A DNA stretch of 64,000 nucleotides, taken from assembly GCA_017305635.1 (NCBI GenBank), contig JAFKKF010000014.1:1-64000 (forward strand), in the 5' to 3' direction. Below the pieces are notes generated by a model. The model saw only the letters and a list, made by a program, of their open reading frames with translations, made no database searches and was not told where the DNA came from. Below, in pieces: positions 8,885 through 20,852 of the stretch. Numbering within the stretch: the first letter of the stretch is position 1; each line of letters begins with the position of its first letter. A program made the position numbers and the translations under genes. The stretch comes from Hyphomicrobiales bacterium (GTDB taxonomy: Bacteria; Pseudomonadota; Alphaproteobacteria; Rhizobiales; Kaistiaceae).

Positions 8885-10270
8885 TTGCTGAATGGGCGTT
8901 TTCTTGCCGCGGCCGCGGCAGCTTTGATTCTGGCGTTGGCGGCACCCTCCGCCCGGGCTGAATCACTCATGGAGGCGCTTGCCTCCGCCTACAATAATAA
9001 CCCCGACCTCAATGCGTTCCGCGCGCAGGTTCGCGCGGTCGACGAGGCGGTGCCGCAGGCGAAATCCGGCTTCCGGCCGACGGTCAACCTGAGCGGCCAG
9101 GTAGGGGTCACGAGCTATCGCTCGGGCGTCGCCGGGTCGGGCGTGAGCAGCAGCGGGAGCTACTATCCGCGCGCGGTTTCGCTTTCCATCGAGCAGCCGC
9201 TCTTCGCCGGCTTCCGTACGGTCAACGGCGTGAAGATGGCGAAGAACTCGGTCGCCGCGGCGCGCGAGCAGCTCCGCAACCAGGAGCAGACGACGCTCCT
9301 CGATGCGGTCACCGCCTTCATGGACGTGGTCGAGGCGCAGGTGATCCTGAACCTGCGCGCCCAGAACGTCTCGTTCCTGCGCGAGCAGGTCAAGGCCTCC
9401 ACCGACCGCCTCAATGTCGGCGAGGGCACGAAGACCGACGTGGCGCAGGCCAATTCGAGCCTCCAGTCGGGCCTCTACGACTACAGCACCGCCGTCGCCA
9501 ACGTGAATGCCGCGCTCGCACGCTACGAGCAGATCGTCGGCCACAAGCCGAAGTCGCTCGGCGCGGTCGACCATGTCGAGCTGCTCCTGCCGAAGTCGCT
9601 GGATGCCGCCCTCAACAAGGGGGGCGTGCAGCATCCGGGTGTTGTCGCCGCGCTCTTCAACGTCGACGTCGCGGCCTACAACGTGAAGATCGCCGAGGGC
9701 GCCTTCCTGCCGACCGCCGGGCTGACCGGATCGCTGACCCATGCCGACGGAAGCTCCGCGGCGGCGCCGAACGCCTATTCGAACAGCGCCTCGCTGATGG
9801 CGCAGCTCAACATCCCGATCTATGACGGCGGCAACGATTCCTCGCTCGTCCGCCAGGCCAAGGAGACGCTGTCGCAGCGCCGGATCGAGCTCGATTCGAC
9901 GCGGGCCCAGGTCCGCCAGATCGTCATCTCGGCATGGGGCAACCTCATCGCCACCCGGGCGCAGGAACAGGCGGCGCAGGCGCAGGTCGAAGCCGCGCAG
10001 CTCGCCCTCAACGGTGTCATCGAGGAGCGCAAGGTCGGCCAGCGCACGACCCTCGACGTCCTGAACGCCCAGCAGACGCTGCTGAGCGCCCGCGTCTCGC
10101 AGGTCCAGGCCCAGCACGACCGGGTGGTGGCGGCCTATACGCTCCTTGCGGCGGTCGGCGGGCTCGATGCGCGGACGCTGCGGCTGAGAGTCAACCTCTA
10201 CGACCCGTCGCAGCATTACAATGCCGTCAAGGACAAGTGGTACGGGCTGCGTACGCCCGATGGCCGCTGA
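8885..10270 (+). CDS. tolC: TolC family outer membrane efflux/secretion channel
   Basis: This 461-residue outer membrane factor forms the exit duct for tripartite efflux pumps and type I secretion. A signal peptide runs from the start to about ARA (residues 1-25). Two repeated coiled-coil domains follow, with family signatures such as SLMEALASAYNNNPDLNAF, EQPLFAGFRT, NVGEGTKTDVAQA and ERKVGQRTTLDVLNAQQTLL. The start is a TTG preceded by GAGGGGG 8 bases upstream. It precedes popZ, and no pump partner genes are nearby, so it is probably the general-purpose TolC. Confidence 0.93.
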   Translation: MLNGRFLAAAAAALILALAAPSARAESLMEALASAYNNNPDLNAFRAQVRAVDEAVPQAKSGFRPTVNLSGQVGVTSYRSGVAGSGVSSSGSYYPRAVSLSIEQPLFAGFRTVNGVKMAKNSVAAAREQLRNQEQTTLLDAVTAFMDVVEAQVILNLRAQNVSFLREQVKASTDRLNVGEGTKTDVAQANSSLQSGLYDYSTAVANVNAALARYEQIVGHKPKSLGAVDHVELLLPKSLDAALNKGGVQHPGVVAALFNVDVAAYNVKIAEGAFLPTAGLTGSLTHADGSSAAAPNAYSNSASLMAQLNIPIYDGGNDSSLVRQAKETLSQRRIELDSTRAQVRQIVISAWGNLIATRAQEQAAQAQVEAAQLALNGVIEERKVGQRTTLDVLNAQQTLLSARVSQVQAQHDRVVAAYTLLAAVGGLDARTLRLRVNLYDPSQHYNAVKDKWYGLRTPDGR

Positions 10271-10381
10271 GCTTTCCGCTCGGAGCTCTTCGTCCGCAAG
10301 CCGCGCCGGATGGCGCGGTTTCGGCTGCCGGCGTCTTCCGCTAGTCTGATCCGAATCGCCGAATCGCAGGTCGGGAAACGC

Positions 10382-11041
10382 ATGGCCAAGGCCGGTCAGG
10401 CACAGGATCAGGCAATGGACGAGATCCTGGCGTCGATACGCCGGATCATCCAGGACGAGGACGTGCGCAAGAGCGGCGTCCGCGCCTCGGCTCTTGCCGC
10501 CTCGGAGGAGGCCGACGAGCCGAAACCGGCCGGCAAGGTGAGCCGGCTTTTCGCGGAGGATGTCGAGGATGCGGTCGCCGAGGATGTCGTGCCGGAGGTG
10601 AAGCCGCCGCCGGCGGCCGGGGACGACAATGTCGTCGAGCTCGCCATCGCGGAAGCCATGAAGGCGGCCCGGGCCGAGATGACCGGCGGTCAGAAGGCAG
10701 CGGACGCTCCGGCGGCGCCGGTGGAGGCTGCGTCCGTTCGCCGCGTCGAGGCGCGCCCGGTGGCGCCGGCGCCGAGGCCAGTTCCGCCGGTATCGAGGCC
10801 GGCAGCACCGACGGCGCCCGTGGCGGCGCCGCTCCTCTCGCCGCGCGCGGATGCCGCGGTGGCGGGATCGTTCCAGCAGCTTGCCGGCAAGATGCTGGCC
10901 GGTGGTGCGCGCCCCGTCGACGAGGTGGTCGAGGAGCTTCTCCGCCCGATGCTGCGGAACTGGCTCGACACCAACCTGCCGCCGCTGGTCGAGCGCCTGG
11001 TGCGCGAGGAGATCGAACGGGTTTCGCGCGGGCGGGGCTAG
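10382..11041 (+). CDS. popZ: PopZ-like polar organising protein (DUF2497)
   Basis: This 219-residue acidic, Pro/Ala-rich protein carries the PopZ signature at both ends. The N-terminus AMDEILASIRRIIQDED is the client-binding helix, and the C-terminus LLRPMLRNWLDTNLPPLVER and beyond is the oligomerisation region. The middle is disordered and low in complexity (residues about 35-160). In Caulobacter and several Rhizobiales PopZ forms a polar matrix that anchors chromosome origins and cell-cycle proteins. The ATG at 10382 was preferred to the upstream frame start because the family motif begins shortly after it. Confidence 0.88.
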   Translation: MAKAGQAQDQAMDEILASIRRIIQDEDVRKSGVRASALAASEEADEPKPAGKVSRLFAEDVEDAVAEDVVPEVKPPPAAGDDNVVELAIAEAMKAARAEMTGGQKAADAPAAPVEAASVRRVEARPVAPAPRPVPPVSRPAAPTAPVAAPLLSPRADAAVAGSFQQLAGKMLAGGARPVDEVVEELLRPMLRNWLDTNLPPLVERLVREEIERVSRGRG

Positions 11042-11133
11042 GGTCCCGGCTGCCTGTGGATAACGGGCAAAGACCGCTTATCTGAAGCCTCGCAGCATCA
11101 CGACGATGGCTGCCGCGCTATGCCGGTGCCCTG

Positions 11134-13050
11134 ATGCGCTATCCGCCTTCATTCCTCGAGGAAATCCGCGCCCGGCTGCCGGTTTCGGCGGTCATCGGCC
11201 GGCGGGTCAAGCTGCGCAAGCAGGGCCGCGAGTTCGCCGGCCTTTCTCCCTTCAATGCCGAGAAGACGCCGTCCTTCTACGTCAATGACCAGAAGGGGCG
11301 CTGGTTCGACTTCTCGGCCGGCAAGAACGGCGACATCTTCACCTTCCTCATGGAGACCGAGGGGCTGTCCTTCCCCGAGGCGGTCGAGCGGCTCGCCGGC
11401 GAGGCGGGCGTGCCCATGCCCGAGCACGATCCGCGCGCCGAGCAGCGCGAGAAGGAACGCGCCTCGCTCCACGAGGTGATGGACCTGGCGGCGCGCTTCT
11501 TCGAGGAGGCGCTGCAGTCGCGCGCCGGCGCCGCGGCACGCGGCTACCTGATGAACCGCAGCCTCGGGCCGGACCTGCAGCGCCGCTTCCGCATCGGCTA
11601 TTCGCCGGGCGAGCGCTCGGCGCTGAAGGAGCATCTCGCCGCCAAGGGCGTCGCGCAGGACCAGATGGTCGCCGCCGGCCTCCTCATCGCCGGCGAGGAC
11701 ATCCCGGTCTCCTATGACCGCTTCCGCGACCGCGTCATGTTCCCGATCACGGATTTCCGCGGTCGCATCGTCGGGTTCGGGGGGAGGGCGCTCGCGCCCG
11801 ACGTGCCCGCGAAATACCTCAACTCCCCGGAGACCGAGCTCTTCCACAAGGGCTCGCTCCTCTATAACGGCGCCGAGGCGCGGAAGGCGGCCCACGGTGC
11901 CGGCACGGTGATCGCGGTCGAGGGCTATGTCGACGTGATCATGATGGCGGCGGCCGGCTTCGCCCATACGGTCGCGCCGCTCGGCACCGCGCTGACCGAG
12001 CGCCAGCTCCAGATCCTCTGGCGCATGGCGGACGAGCCCATCCTCTGCTTCGACGGCGACAAGGCGGGCGTGCGCGCCGCCTGGCGGGCCATCGACCTCG
12101 CGCTCCCCTTCCTGCAGCCGGGCAAGAGCCTCCGCTTCGCGCTGCTGCCCGAGGGGCAGGACCCCGACGACCTCGTGCGCTCCGGCGGGCGCGAGGCGGT
12201 CGAGCAGGTCATCGGCGCCGCCCGGCCGCTGGTCGACATGATGTGGGCGCGCGAGACCGAGCATGGCGTGTTCGACACGCCCGAGCGCCGCGCCGCGCTC
12301 GAGGCCCGGCTCCGCGAGATCGCGGGCGGCATCGGGGACGAAAGCGTGCGCCGCCACTACCAGCAGGCGCTGGCGGAACGGGTCGCGGCCTTCTTCCCCG
12401 CGACGCCCGGCTACCAGGCGGGGCGCGGTGGCGGACGGCAGGGGCAGGGGCGCGGCCGCGGGCGCTTTCCGGACCGACCCGACCCGAAGGCGCCGCTGCC
12501 GGTGTCCGAGCGGCTTCGCCAGAGTCCGCTGCTCGCGCCGCGTCCGGCCATTTCGCTCCGCGAGATCGTGCTGGTGATGACGATGATCAACCATCCGGCG
12601 CTGCTGCATAGCCGGCTCGACGATTTCGCCCATCTCGACCTTTCCTCCACCGACCTCGACCGGCTGCGCGGCGTCATCCTCGAAATCGTCGGCGACGGCG
12701 AGGAGGCAGAGGACGACGAGCTGCGGAAACGCCTGGATTCCGGGCCTTTCGCGCCGCTGATCCAGCGCCTCGAAGGGGAGCTGAAGGCTTGCGGTTACTG
12801 GCCGTCTATGCCATCTGCTTCGGATCGGGACGCCGATGAGGGCTGGATGCAGGCCTTGACCTTGCACCGGCGGCGCCGGGCGTTACATAAGGACCTCAGG
12901 GAAGCCGAAGCCGCGCTGGCGTCAGAGCCCAGCGAGGCGAACTTGGCGCGTCTCGTCGATATTCAGAAGCAGATGGCATCGAGCGAAGGCACCGAGGCTT
13001 TGATCGAGGGTTTCGGAGCCTCGTCCGGCCGGCAGGCGCGAGTCTTCTGA
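11134..13050 (+). CDS. dnaG: DNA primase DnaG (zinc-ligand-lacking N-terminus)
   Basis: This 638-residue primase synthesises RNA primers at the replication fork. The order is an N-terminal CHC2-like domain, a Toprim catalytic core (VIAVEGYVDVIMMAAAG and CFDGDKAGVRAA, with the acidic metal ligands) and a C-terminal helicase-interaction region after a Gly/Arg-rich linker near residues 425-450. The N-terminal fold is recognisable (LSPFNAEKTPSFYVND), but the usual zinc ligands are absent: the CPFH positions read SPFN and the CFGC positions read FSAG. From memory, several other alphaproteobacterial primases share this. The gene lies directly before rpoD, the classical macromolecular synthesis pairing. 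Confidence 0.94.
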   Translation: MRYPPSFLEEIRARLPVSAVIGRRVKLRKQGREFAGLSPFNAEKTPSFYVNDQKGRWFDFSAGKNGDIFTFLMETEGLSFPEAVERLAGEAGVPMPEHDPRAEQREKERASLHEVMDLAARFFEEALQSRAGAAARGYLMNRSLGPDLQRRFRIGYSPGERSALKEHLAAKGVAQDQMVAAGLLIAGEDIPVSYDRFRDRVMFPITDFRGRIVGFGGRALAPDVPAKYLNSPETELFHKGSLLYNGAEARKAAHGAGTVIAVEGYVDVIMMAAAGFAHTVAPLGTALTERQLQILWRMADEPILCFDGDKAGVRAAWRAIDLALPFLQPGKSLRFALLPEGQDPDDLVRSGGREAVEQVIGAARPLVDMMWARETEHGVFDTPERRAALEARLREIAGGIGDESVRRHYQQALAERVAAFFPATPGYQAGRGGGRQGQGRGRGRFPDRPDPKAPLPVSERLRQSPLLAPRPAISLREIVLVMTMINHPALLHSRLDDFAHLDLSSTDLDRLRGVILEIVGDGEEAEDDELRKRLDSGPFAPLIQRLEGELKACGYWPSMPSASDRDADEGWMQALTLHRRRRALHKDLREAEAALASEPSEANLARLVDIQKQMASSEGTEALIEGFGASSGRQARVF

Positions 13051-13175
13051 GGATGGGCGTGGTTAAGCGGGGCTTAAGGCGGCAACGGTAGTTCTGGCGT
13101 CCACGACACGGCGGCGACACGATTTTGGTCTTATGCGGCGGCCACGCGCGAGGGCTCCCGCACGGAGAGAGATGA

Positions 13176-15174
<1,999 letters not shown>

Positions 15175-15336
15175 CCGGGCGCGGCCGGACATCGGTCGCG
15201 GGCTTCCGCGTTCTCCGTCCCGTCATCGCCGGCACAGGGCCGGCCATGGCGGTTGGAGAGGCAAGCGCCGGTTCCTCCCCGTTGACACCCCCTGTGCCAT
15301 CGGGTTTACCGAACCCTCTTCGGTCAGGGATTTGTC

Positions 15337-18219
15337 ATGCTCGACAAGAGTTTCGACGCGGCGAGCGTTGAGCCGCGGATCAGCGCGGCGTGGGATCAGG
15401 CGGCGGCGTTCAAGGCGGGTGCCGGCATGCGCTCCCCCGGCCCGGGCGAGGACCGTGCCGGCGGCGGCCACGAAGGCGAGGCCTATTCCATCGTCATTCC
15501 GCCGCCGAACGTCACCGGCTCGCTCCATATCGGGCACGCGCTGAACAATACGCTGCAGGACATCCTCGCGCGCTGGCAGCGCATGCGCGGGCGGGACGTG
15601 CTCTGGCAGCCGGGCATGGACCATGCCGGCATCGCCACGCAGATGGTCGTCGAGCGCCAGATGATGGAGCGGCAGGAGCCGAACCGCCACGCCATCGGCC
15701 GCGAGAAGTTCGTCGAGAAGGTCTGGACCTGGAAGGCCGAGTCCGGCGGCATGATCGTCAACCAGCTGAAGCGGCTGGGCGCCTCCTGCGACTGGTCGCG
15801 CGAGCGCTTCACCATGGACGAGGGCCTGTCGCGCGCCGTCGTCAAGGTCTTCGTCGACCTCTACCGCGACGGTCTCATCTACAAGGACAAGCGGCTGGTC
15901 AACTGGGACCCGAAGCTGCAGACCGCGATCTCCGACCTCGAGGTCGTGCAGGTCGAGACCAAGGGCAAGCTCTGGTACTTCCGCTATCCGCTCGCCGACG
16001 GCGTCATCTACGACGCGCCGTATATGCTGAACGAGGACGGCACCCGGCGCGACTGGAAGCCGTCGGACGGCGAGCCTGCCGGCACCGAGCAGCGCGACTA
16101 CATCACCGTCGCGACGACCCGGCCGGAGACGCTGCTCGGCGACAGCGGCATCGCGGTCCACCCGGACGATCCGCGCTACCGGCTGCTCGTCGGCACCCAT
16201 GCCATCCTGCCGCCGGTCGGCCGGCGCATCCCCATCGTCGCCGATGCCTATCCTGATCCGGAGGCGGGCACCGGCGCGGTCAAGATGACGCCGGCGCACG
16301 ACTTCAACGATTTCGAGGTCGGGCGGCGGCACGACCTGCCGGCGATCAACGTGCTGACGCGCGACGCGAAGCTCACCCTCCTCGGCAATGACGATTTCCT
16401 CGCCGGCGCCGAGGCGACCGAGATGCGCGAGGCGCTCTGGAAGCAGCTCGACGGGCTCGACCGCTTCGCCGCGCGGGAGCGGATCGTCAGGGTCATGGAG
16501 GAGGGCGGCTTCCTCGACCGCATCGAGCCGCATGCCCACATGGTCCCGCATGGCGACCGGGGCGGCGTGCCGATCGAGCCCTTCCTCACCGACCAGTGGT
16601 ACGTCGACGCCGCGACGCTGGCCAAGCCCGCGATCGTCGCCGTGCGCGAGGGGCGCACCACCTTCATCCCGAAGAACTGGGAGAAGACCTATTTCGAGTG
16701 GATGGAGAACATCCAGCCCTGGTGCGTCTCGCGCCAGCTGTGGTGGGGCCACCAGATCCCCGCCTGGTACGGGCCGGATGGCAAGGTCTTCGTCGCCGCG
16801 AGCGAGGACGAAGCGGCTGCCGAGGCGCTCGCCTTCTACGTCACGGAAGGGGCCATCTCGGACAGCGAGGCGAAAGCGCTCGCCGACGATCCGGCGCGGC
16901 TCGCCGATTTCCTGAAGCGCGACGAGGACGTGCTCGACACCTGGTTCTCCTCGGCGCTCTGGCCGTTCTCGACCCTCGGCTGGCCGGATGAGACCCCGGA
17001 GCTCGCGCGCTACTACCCGACCTCGACGCTCGTCACCGGCTTCGACATCATCTTCTTCTGGGTTGCCCGCATGATGATGATGGGCCTCCATTTCATGCCC
17101 GACGTGCCCTTCAGGGACGTCTACATCCACGCCCTCGTCCGCGACGAGAAGGGGGCGAAGATGTCGAAGTCGAAGGGCAACGTCATCGATCCGCTCGTCC
17201 TCATGGACGAATACGGGGCGGACGCGCTCCGCTTCACCCTCGCTGCCATGGCGGCGCAGGGGCGCGACATCAAGCTCGCCATCTCGCGGGTCGAGGGCTA
17301 CCGCAACTTCGCGACCAAGATCTGGAACGCGGCGAAGTTCGCCGAGCACTACCAGTGCCGTCCGGTCGCGGGCTTCGATCCTGCGGCGGCAAAGGAGACC
17401 TTCAACCGCTGGATCGCGACCGAGACGACGCGCGCGGCACGCGCCGTCACCGAGGCGCTGGAAGCGTACCGCTTCAACGATGCCGCCGGCGCGGCCTACC
17501 GGTTCGTCTGGAACCTCACCTGCGACTGGTATCTCGAACTCTGCAAGCCGGTGCTGAACGGGCCGGACGGCGCGGCGAAGGACGAGACGCGGGCGACCGT
17601 CGCCTGGCTCCTCGACCGGATTGTGGCGCTGCTCCATCCCTTCATGCCCTTCATCACCGAGGAACTGTGGGCGGCGAACGGGGGCGGGGTGAAGCGTCCG
17701 CTGCTCGCGCTGTCCGCCTGGCCGGAACTCGCCTTCGAGGATGATGCGGCGGCCGACGAGGTGAACTGGCTGGTCGATCTCATCACCGCCATCCGCTCGG
17801 TGCGCTCGGAGATGAACGTGCCGCCTTCGGCCATGGTGCCGCTGTCGGTCGCCGGCGCCTCGCAAGCCACCAAGGCGCGCTTCGCCACCCACGACGTCGT
17901 CATCCGGCGGCTCGCCCGGCTCGAAGCCGTCACCTTCGCCGAGGCGCCTCTCAAGGGCGCCGTCCAGGTTGTGGTCGGGGAGGCGACGGCCTCGCTGCCG
18001 CTCGCCGGGGTGGTGGACCTCGCGGCGGAGAAGGCCCGGCTCTCGCGCGAGCGCGACAAGGTCGCCAAGGAGATGGCGAAGATCGAGGCAAAGCTCGGAA
18101 ACGTACAGTTCATGCAGAAGGCCCCCGAGGAAGTCGTCGAGGAGCAGCGCGAAAGGCTGGAAGAATCAGCCGATTTGCTGAGGAAGATGGACGCCGCCCT
18201 GTCGAGGCTCTCGGCCTGA
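15337..18219 (+). CDS. valS: Valine--tRNA ligase
   Basis: This 960-residue class I aminoacyl-tRNA synthetase charges tRNA-Val. The HIGH motif occurs as PPPNVTGSLHIGHALNNT near residue 55 and the KMSKS loop as GAKMSKSKGNVIDP near residue 610. An editing domain lies between them (TTRPETLLGDSGIAVHPDD). The C-terminal 70 residues form the usual coiled-coil tRNA-binding arm (ARLSRERDKVAKEMAKIEAK). The gene is complete and follows rpoD after 162 bases. Confidence 0.97.
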   Translation: MLDKSFDAASVEPRISAAWDQAAAFKAGAGMRSPGPGEDRAGGGHEGEAYSIVIPPPNVTGSLHIGHALNNTLQDILARWQRMRGRDVLWQPGMDHAGIATQMVVERQMMERQEPNRHAIGREKFVEKVWTWKAESGGMIVNQLKRLGASCDWSRERFTMDEGLSRAVVKVFVDLYRDGLIYKDKRLVNWDPKLQTAISDLEVVQVETKGKLWYFRYPLADGVIYDAPYMLNEDGTRRDWKPSDGEPAGTEQRDYITVATTRPETLLGDSGIAVHPDDPRYRLLVGTHAILPPVGRRIPIVADAYPDPEAGTGAVKMTPAHDFNDFEVGRRHDLPAINVLTRDAKLTLLGNDDFLAGAEATEMREALWKQLDGLDRFAARERIVRVMEEGGFLDRIEPHAHMVPHGDRGGVPIEPFLTDQWYVDAATLAKPAIVAVREGRTTFIPKNWEKTYFEWMENIQPWCVSRQLWWGHQIPAWYGPDGKVFVAASEDEAAAEALAFYVTEGAISDSEAKALADDPARLADFLKRDEDVLDTWFSSALWPFSTLGWPDETPELARYYPTSTLVTGFDIIFFWVARMMMMGLHFMPDVPFRDVYIHALVRDEKGAKMSKSKGNVIDPLVLMDEYGADALRFTLAAMAAQGRDIKLAISRVEGYRNFATKIWNAAKFAEHYQCRPVAGFDPAAAKETFNRWIATETTRAARAVTEALEAYRFNDAAGAAYRFVWNLTCDWYLELCKPVLNGPDGAAKDETRATVAWLLDRIVALLHPFMPFITEELWAANGGGVKRPLLALSAWPELAFEDDAAADEVNWLVDLITAIRSVRSEMNVPPSAMVPLSVAGASQATKARFATHDVVIRRLARLEAVTFAEAPLKGAVQVVVGEATASLPLAGVVDLAAEKARLSRERDKVAKEMAKIEAKLGNVQFMQKAPEEVVEEQRERLEESADLLRKMDAALSRLSA

Positions 18220-18363
18220 GCGGTTGTGGATTCATCCATTCTGTTGCGTTCGGGTAACAGTCTTTTCGGCTGCGTGCCCTACAATGAGGGCTTCAGGGGA
18301 CCGGGGGACGACTGGGCACGACCGTCTGCAAAGGCGGTGGGACTGGCTACAGGAGTTTTGACA

Positions 18364-19161
18364 ATGGTGCGTCTGGGTTTCGGTGTTGCGGCTGCCATGC
18401 TCGTGGCCGCTCCGGCTCTCGCGGCGGATCTTCCCGCTTCCTATCCGGCGGCGCCGCCGCCTTCGGGCAGCCCGGTCTATTCGGGCCAGTCCATGATGAC
18501 GGCGGACGTGTCGCTCGCCCTCGGCTGGGCCGGGCAGGACTGGACTGTCAATAGCGACAGCTTCAGCGGCTTCGTCGGTGGCCGCGTGAATATCCCGTTT
18601 GGTGGCGGCTGGAACGAAGAGCTCGAAGCCAATGGCGGCTTCATGTTCAACGGCAATGGTTCCGCTGCCGGCGTGTTCAGCCATACCTATTACAAGACGC
18701 AGGGCTGGGCCGGCGGTCTGCTGCTGGGTTATTCCTGGCTCAATCCGGGCGGTAGCGGCGCCAGCGTCGGCACCGTGGGCGTCGAGGGCGTCGTCTTCCT
18801 GCCGAGCGCCAGCGTGCTCGGCAAGGTCGCCTGGAGCGGCGGTGGTTCCGGGGCCATTGACGACTTCTGGAACGTCGGCGTCGAGGGGCGTTACTACTTC
18901 GAGCCCAATACCAAGCTGACCGGTGCCATCGACTACTACAGCACCGATCCGGATGCATGGCAGTTCACCGCTGCCCTCGAGCACCGCTGGTCTGGCAGCC
19001 CCTTCAGCGCCTTCGTCTCCGGCACCTATGTGACGGCCGACAACAACAATATGTGGGGCATCCTGGTCGGTGCCCGGTGGGCCTTCGACCAGCCCGGCTC
19101 GACCCTGCAGAGCCACGACTACGAAATCCCGTTCGCGGCTTCCCCCGCGTTCCATCTCTGA
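18364..19161 (+). CDS. Outer membrane beta-barrel protein, paralog 1
   Basis: This 265-residue exported protein has a signal peptide ending ALAADLPASYP and a remainder rich in Gly, aromatic residues and alternating hydrophobic strands, as in small outer membrane barrels of Rhizobiales. It ends with the distinctive PGSTLQSHDYEIPF segment, closely shared with the product at 20001-20825. The ATG at 18364 follows an AGGAG ribosome binding site; the longer open frame from 18226 would destroy the signal peptide. The function is unknown; a porin-like or structural role is an inference. Confidence 0.8.
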   Translation: MVRLGFGVAAAMLVAAPALAADLPASYPAAPPPSGSPVYSGQSMMTADVSLALGWAGQDWTVNSDSFSGFVGGRVNIPFGGGWNEELEANGGFMFNGNGSAAGVFSHTYYKTQGWAGGLLLGYSWLNPGGSGASVGTVGVEGVVFLPSASVLGKVAWSGGGSGAIDDFWNVGVEGRYYFEPNTKLTGAIDYYSTDPDAWQFTAALEHRWSGSPFSAFVSGTYVTADNNNMWGILVGARWAFDQPGSTLQSHDYEIPFAASPAFHL

Positions 19162-19183
19162 CCTTCACGGTCTGACCTGACCC

Positions 19184-19212
19184 GAAGCGCCGCGGCCCAG
19201 CCGCGGCGCTTC
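19184..19212. terminator. Perfect 13-bp hairpin between convergent genes
   Basis: GAAGCGCCGCGGC and its complement are separated by three bases. The hairpin lies between the stops of outer membrane paralog 1 and mpg. No T-run follows on either strand, so it may act as a bidirectional transcript-end stabiliser rather than a canonical terminator. Confidence 0.5.
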
Positions 19213-19217
19213 TGCAC

Positions 19218-19796
19218 TCAGCTCCGAAACGGCCTGCTTAGGAACCGCGAGCCCTTGAGCCCGTAGCGCCAGGGATGCTCGACCGCCTTGGTGATGCCGA
19301 TGCGCGGGCCGGTGACGATGTCCGGCGCGCTCGTCCGCGCGAGCAGGTGGAAGGGCGGGCGGTCGAGGGGCAGGGCGTTGTCGGCCCGGGTGATGCCGAG
19401 GGCCTGGCAGATCTTGCCCGGTCCGGAGCATAGCTGGCGGAGGTCCTCCACGCCTCGGCGCGTCCGCATGGCCTCGATGCCCGCGGTCGGCTCGATGGCG
19501 CGGACTAGCACGGCGCTCGCCGAACCCGCCGCCTCGCAGACGAAATTCACGCACCAGTGAATGCCGTAGGACCGGTAGACGTAAGCGTAGCCGGGCGGGC
19601 CGAACATCACCCTGTTCCGCTCGGTCGGGCCGCCATAGCTGTGCGCGGCCGGCTCGGTGTGGTGATAGGCCTCGACCTCGACGATGATCCCGCCGACGCC
19701 GTCGAAGAGAAGCGTCGCGCCGATCAGCTCGGGCGCGACCTCGTGGACGGAGCGGTCGAAGAAGGCGCGCTTCAGCGGGGTGGGGGCAACGGGCAT
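19218..19796 (-). CDS. mpg: DNA-3-methyladenine glycosylase (AAG/MPG type)
   Basis: This 192-residue base-excision repair enzyme removes alkylated purines such as 3-methyladenine and hypoxanthine. Motifs typical of the AAG fold are visible: [66 protein letters not shown] and [12 protein letters not shown]. The start was set at the ATG giving [14 protein letters not shown]; an ATG at 19841 is possible. It lies inverted between two paralogous outer membrane protein genes. Confidence 0.92.
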   Translation of the reverse strand: MPVAPTPLKRAFFDRSVHEVAPELIGATLLFDGVGGIIVEVEAYHHTEPAAHSYGGPTERNRVMFGPPGYAYVYRSYGIHWCVNFVCEAAGSASAVLVRAIEPTAGIEAMRTRRGVEDLRQLCSGPGKICQALGITRADNALPLDRPPFHLLARTSAPDIVTGPRIGITKAVEHPWRYGLKGSRFLSRPFRS

Positions 19797-20000
19797 GCTG
19801 GGCAAGCGCCTCGGCGCATGTGGAAAAAAGAAAGGCTCCATTAACCCAATTTCCGGCCCTTCTGCACGGCTTTGGAAGGTTCTGTGACCCTGTTGCCCCA
19901 ATGCCATAGCGAGGGGCCGCCGACTCCCCTACAACGCATCGTCACGGGCACGACGCTTCTCGATGAGTCGCCGCGCCAAGCAAGCACGAAGGAATTGAAG

Positions 20001-20825
20001 ATGCGCAAGCTGCTACTCACGACCGCGGCCCTTTCGGCCCTTTCCGTCCCCGCTTTCGCTGCCGATCTCGGTGGTGCTCCCGAGTCGGGCAGCCCGCTCT
20101 ATTCGGCCGCGCCGATGGTTTCCGGCGACATTTCGGCGGCGCTCGGCGGTTCCTGGTTTTCGGGTGAAGGCTTCAGCGAAAGCGCTGGTGCGTTCGACAC
20201 TTCGGCCCGCTTTGCGCTTCCGCTGACTTCCGGTATCTCCTTCGAAGGCGAGCTGCTGGATGGCGGACTGTTCAACGACGGTTCCAGCTTCAATACGTTC
20301 CTCGGTCTGGCGCACCTCTACGGCCAGACGCAGAGCTACGCGCTCGGCGTTTTCGGCGGTGCGGGCAGCCTCCCGGGTGCGGGCATGTGGCAGGCCGGTA
20401 TCGAAGGCCAGGCCTATCTCGGCAACCTGACCGCCGAGGGAACGCTGGGTTACACCAGCATCCATGAGGGTGACCTGACGGCCTGGAACGCGCGCTTCGG
20501 CGGCAAGTACTATTTCACCCCGAACGACAAGCTGTCGCTGTTCGGCAACTACTTCAACGCCGACTCGGACTTCGGCGGCGGGGACCTGTGGGGAATTGAC
20601 GGCGGCTACGAGCACCGTTTTGGCGCCTCGCCCTGGAGCGGCTTCGTCAAGGCCGCTTGGTACAGCGAGGATGGCGTCGATCTGACCAGCGCTCTCGTCG
20701 GTGTGAGGGTGTCGCTCGATGCGCCCGGCTCCACGCTCCAGAGCCACGATCGTGCGGTTCCGTGGCAGTCGCAGCTCGGCATCTTCAGCGGCGGCGTCGG
20801 CGGCCCGGTCGTCATGGAGCCGTAG
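20001..20825 (+). CDS. Outer membrane beta-barrel protein, paralog 2
   Basis: This 274-residue protein has a clear signal peptide (MRKLLLTTAALSALSVPAFA). The mature part has alternating beta strands and ends in the DAPGSTLQSHDRAVPW segment shared with the 18364-19161 product. It also shares the start of the mature region (AADL, then SGSPLYSA compared with SGSPVYSG in paralog 1). GAAGGAA precedes the ATG. The two genes look like a duplicated pair separated by mpg; no ligand or function can be assigned. A strong terminator follows at 20853-20880. Confidence 0.8.
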   Translation: MRKLLLTTAALSALSVPAFAADLGGAPESGSPLYSAAPMVSGDISAALGGSWFSGEGFSESAGAFDTSARFALPLTSGISFEGELLDGGLFNDGSSFNTFLGLAHLYGQTQSYALGVFGGAGSLPGAGMWQAGIEGQAYLGNLTAEGTLGYTSIHEGDLTAWNARFGGKYYFTPNDKLSLFGNYFNADSDFGGGDLWGIDGGYEHRFGASPWSGFVKAAWYSEDGVDLTSALVGVRVSLDAPGSTLQSHDRAVPWQSQLGIFSGGVGGPVVMEP

Positions 20826-20852
20826 TCGCAGCACGGTTGCTGATATTCGAAA

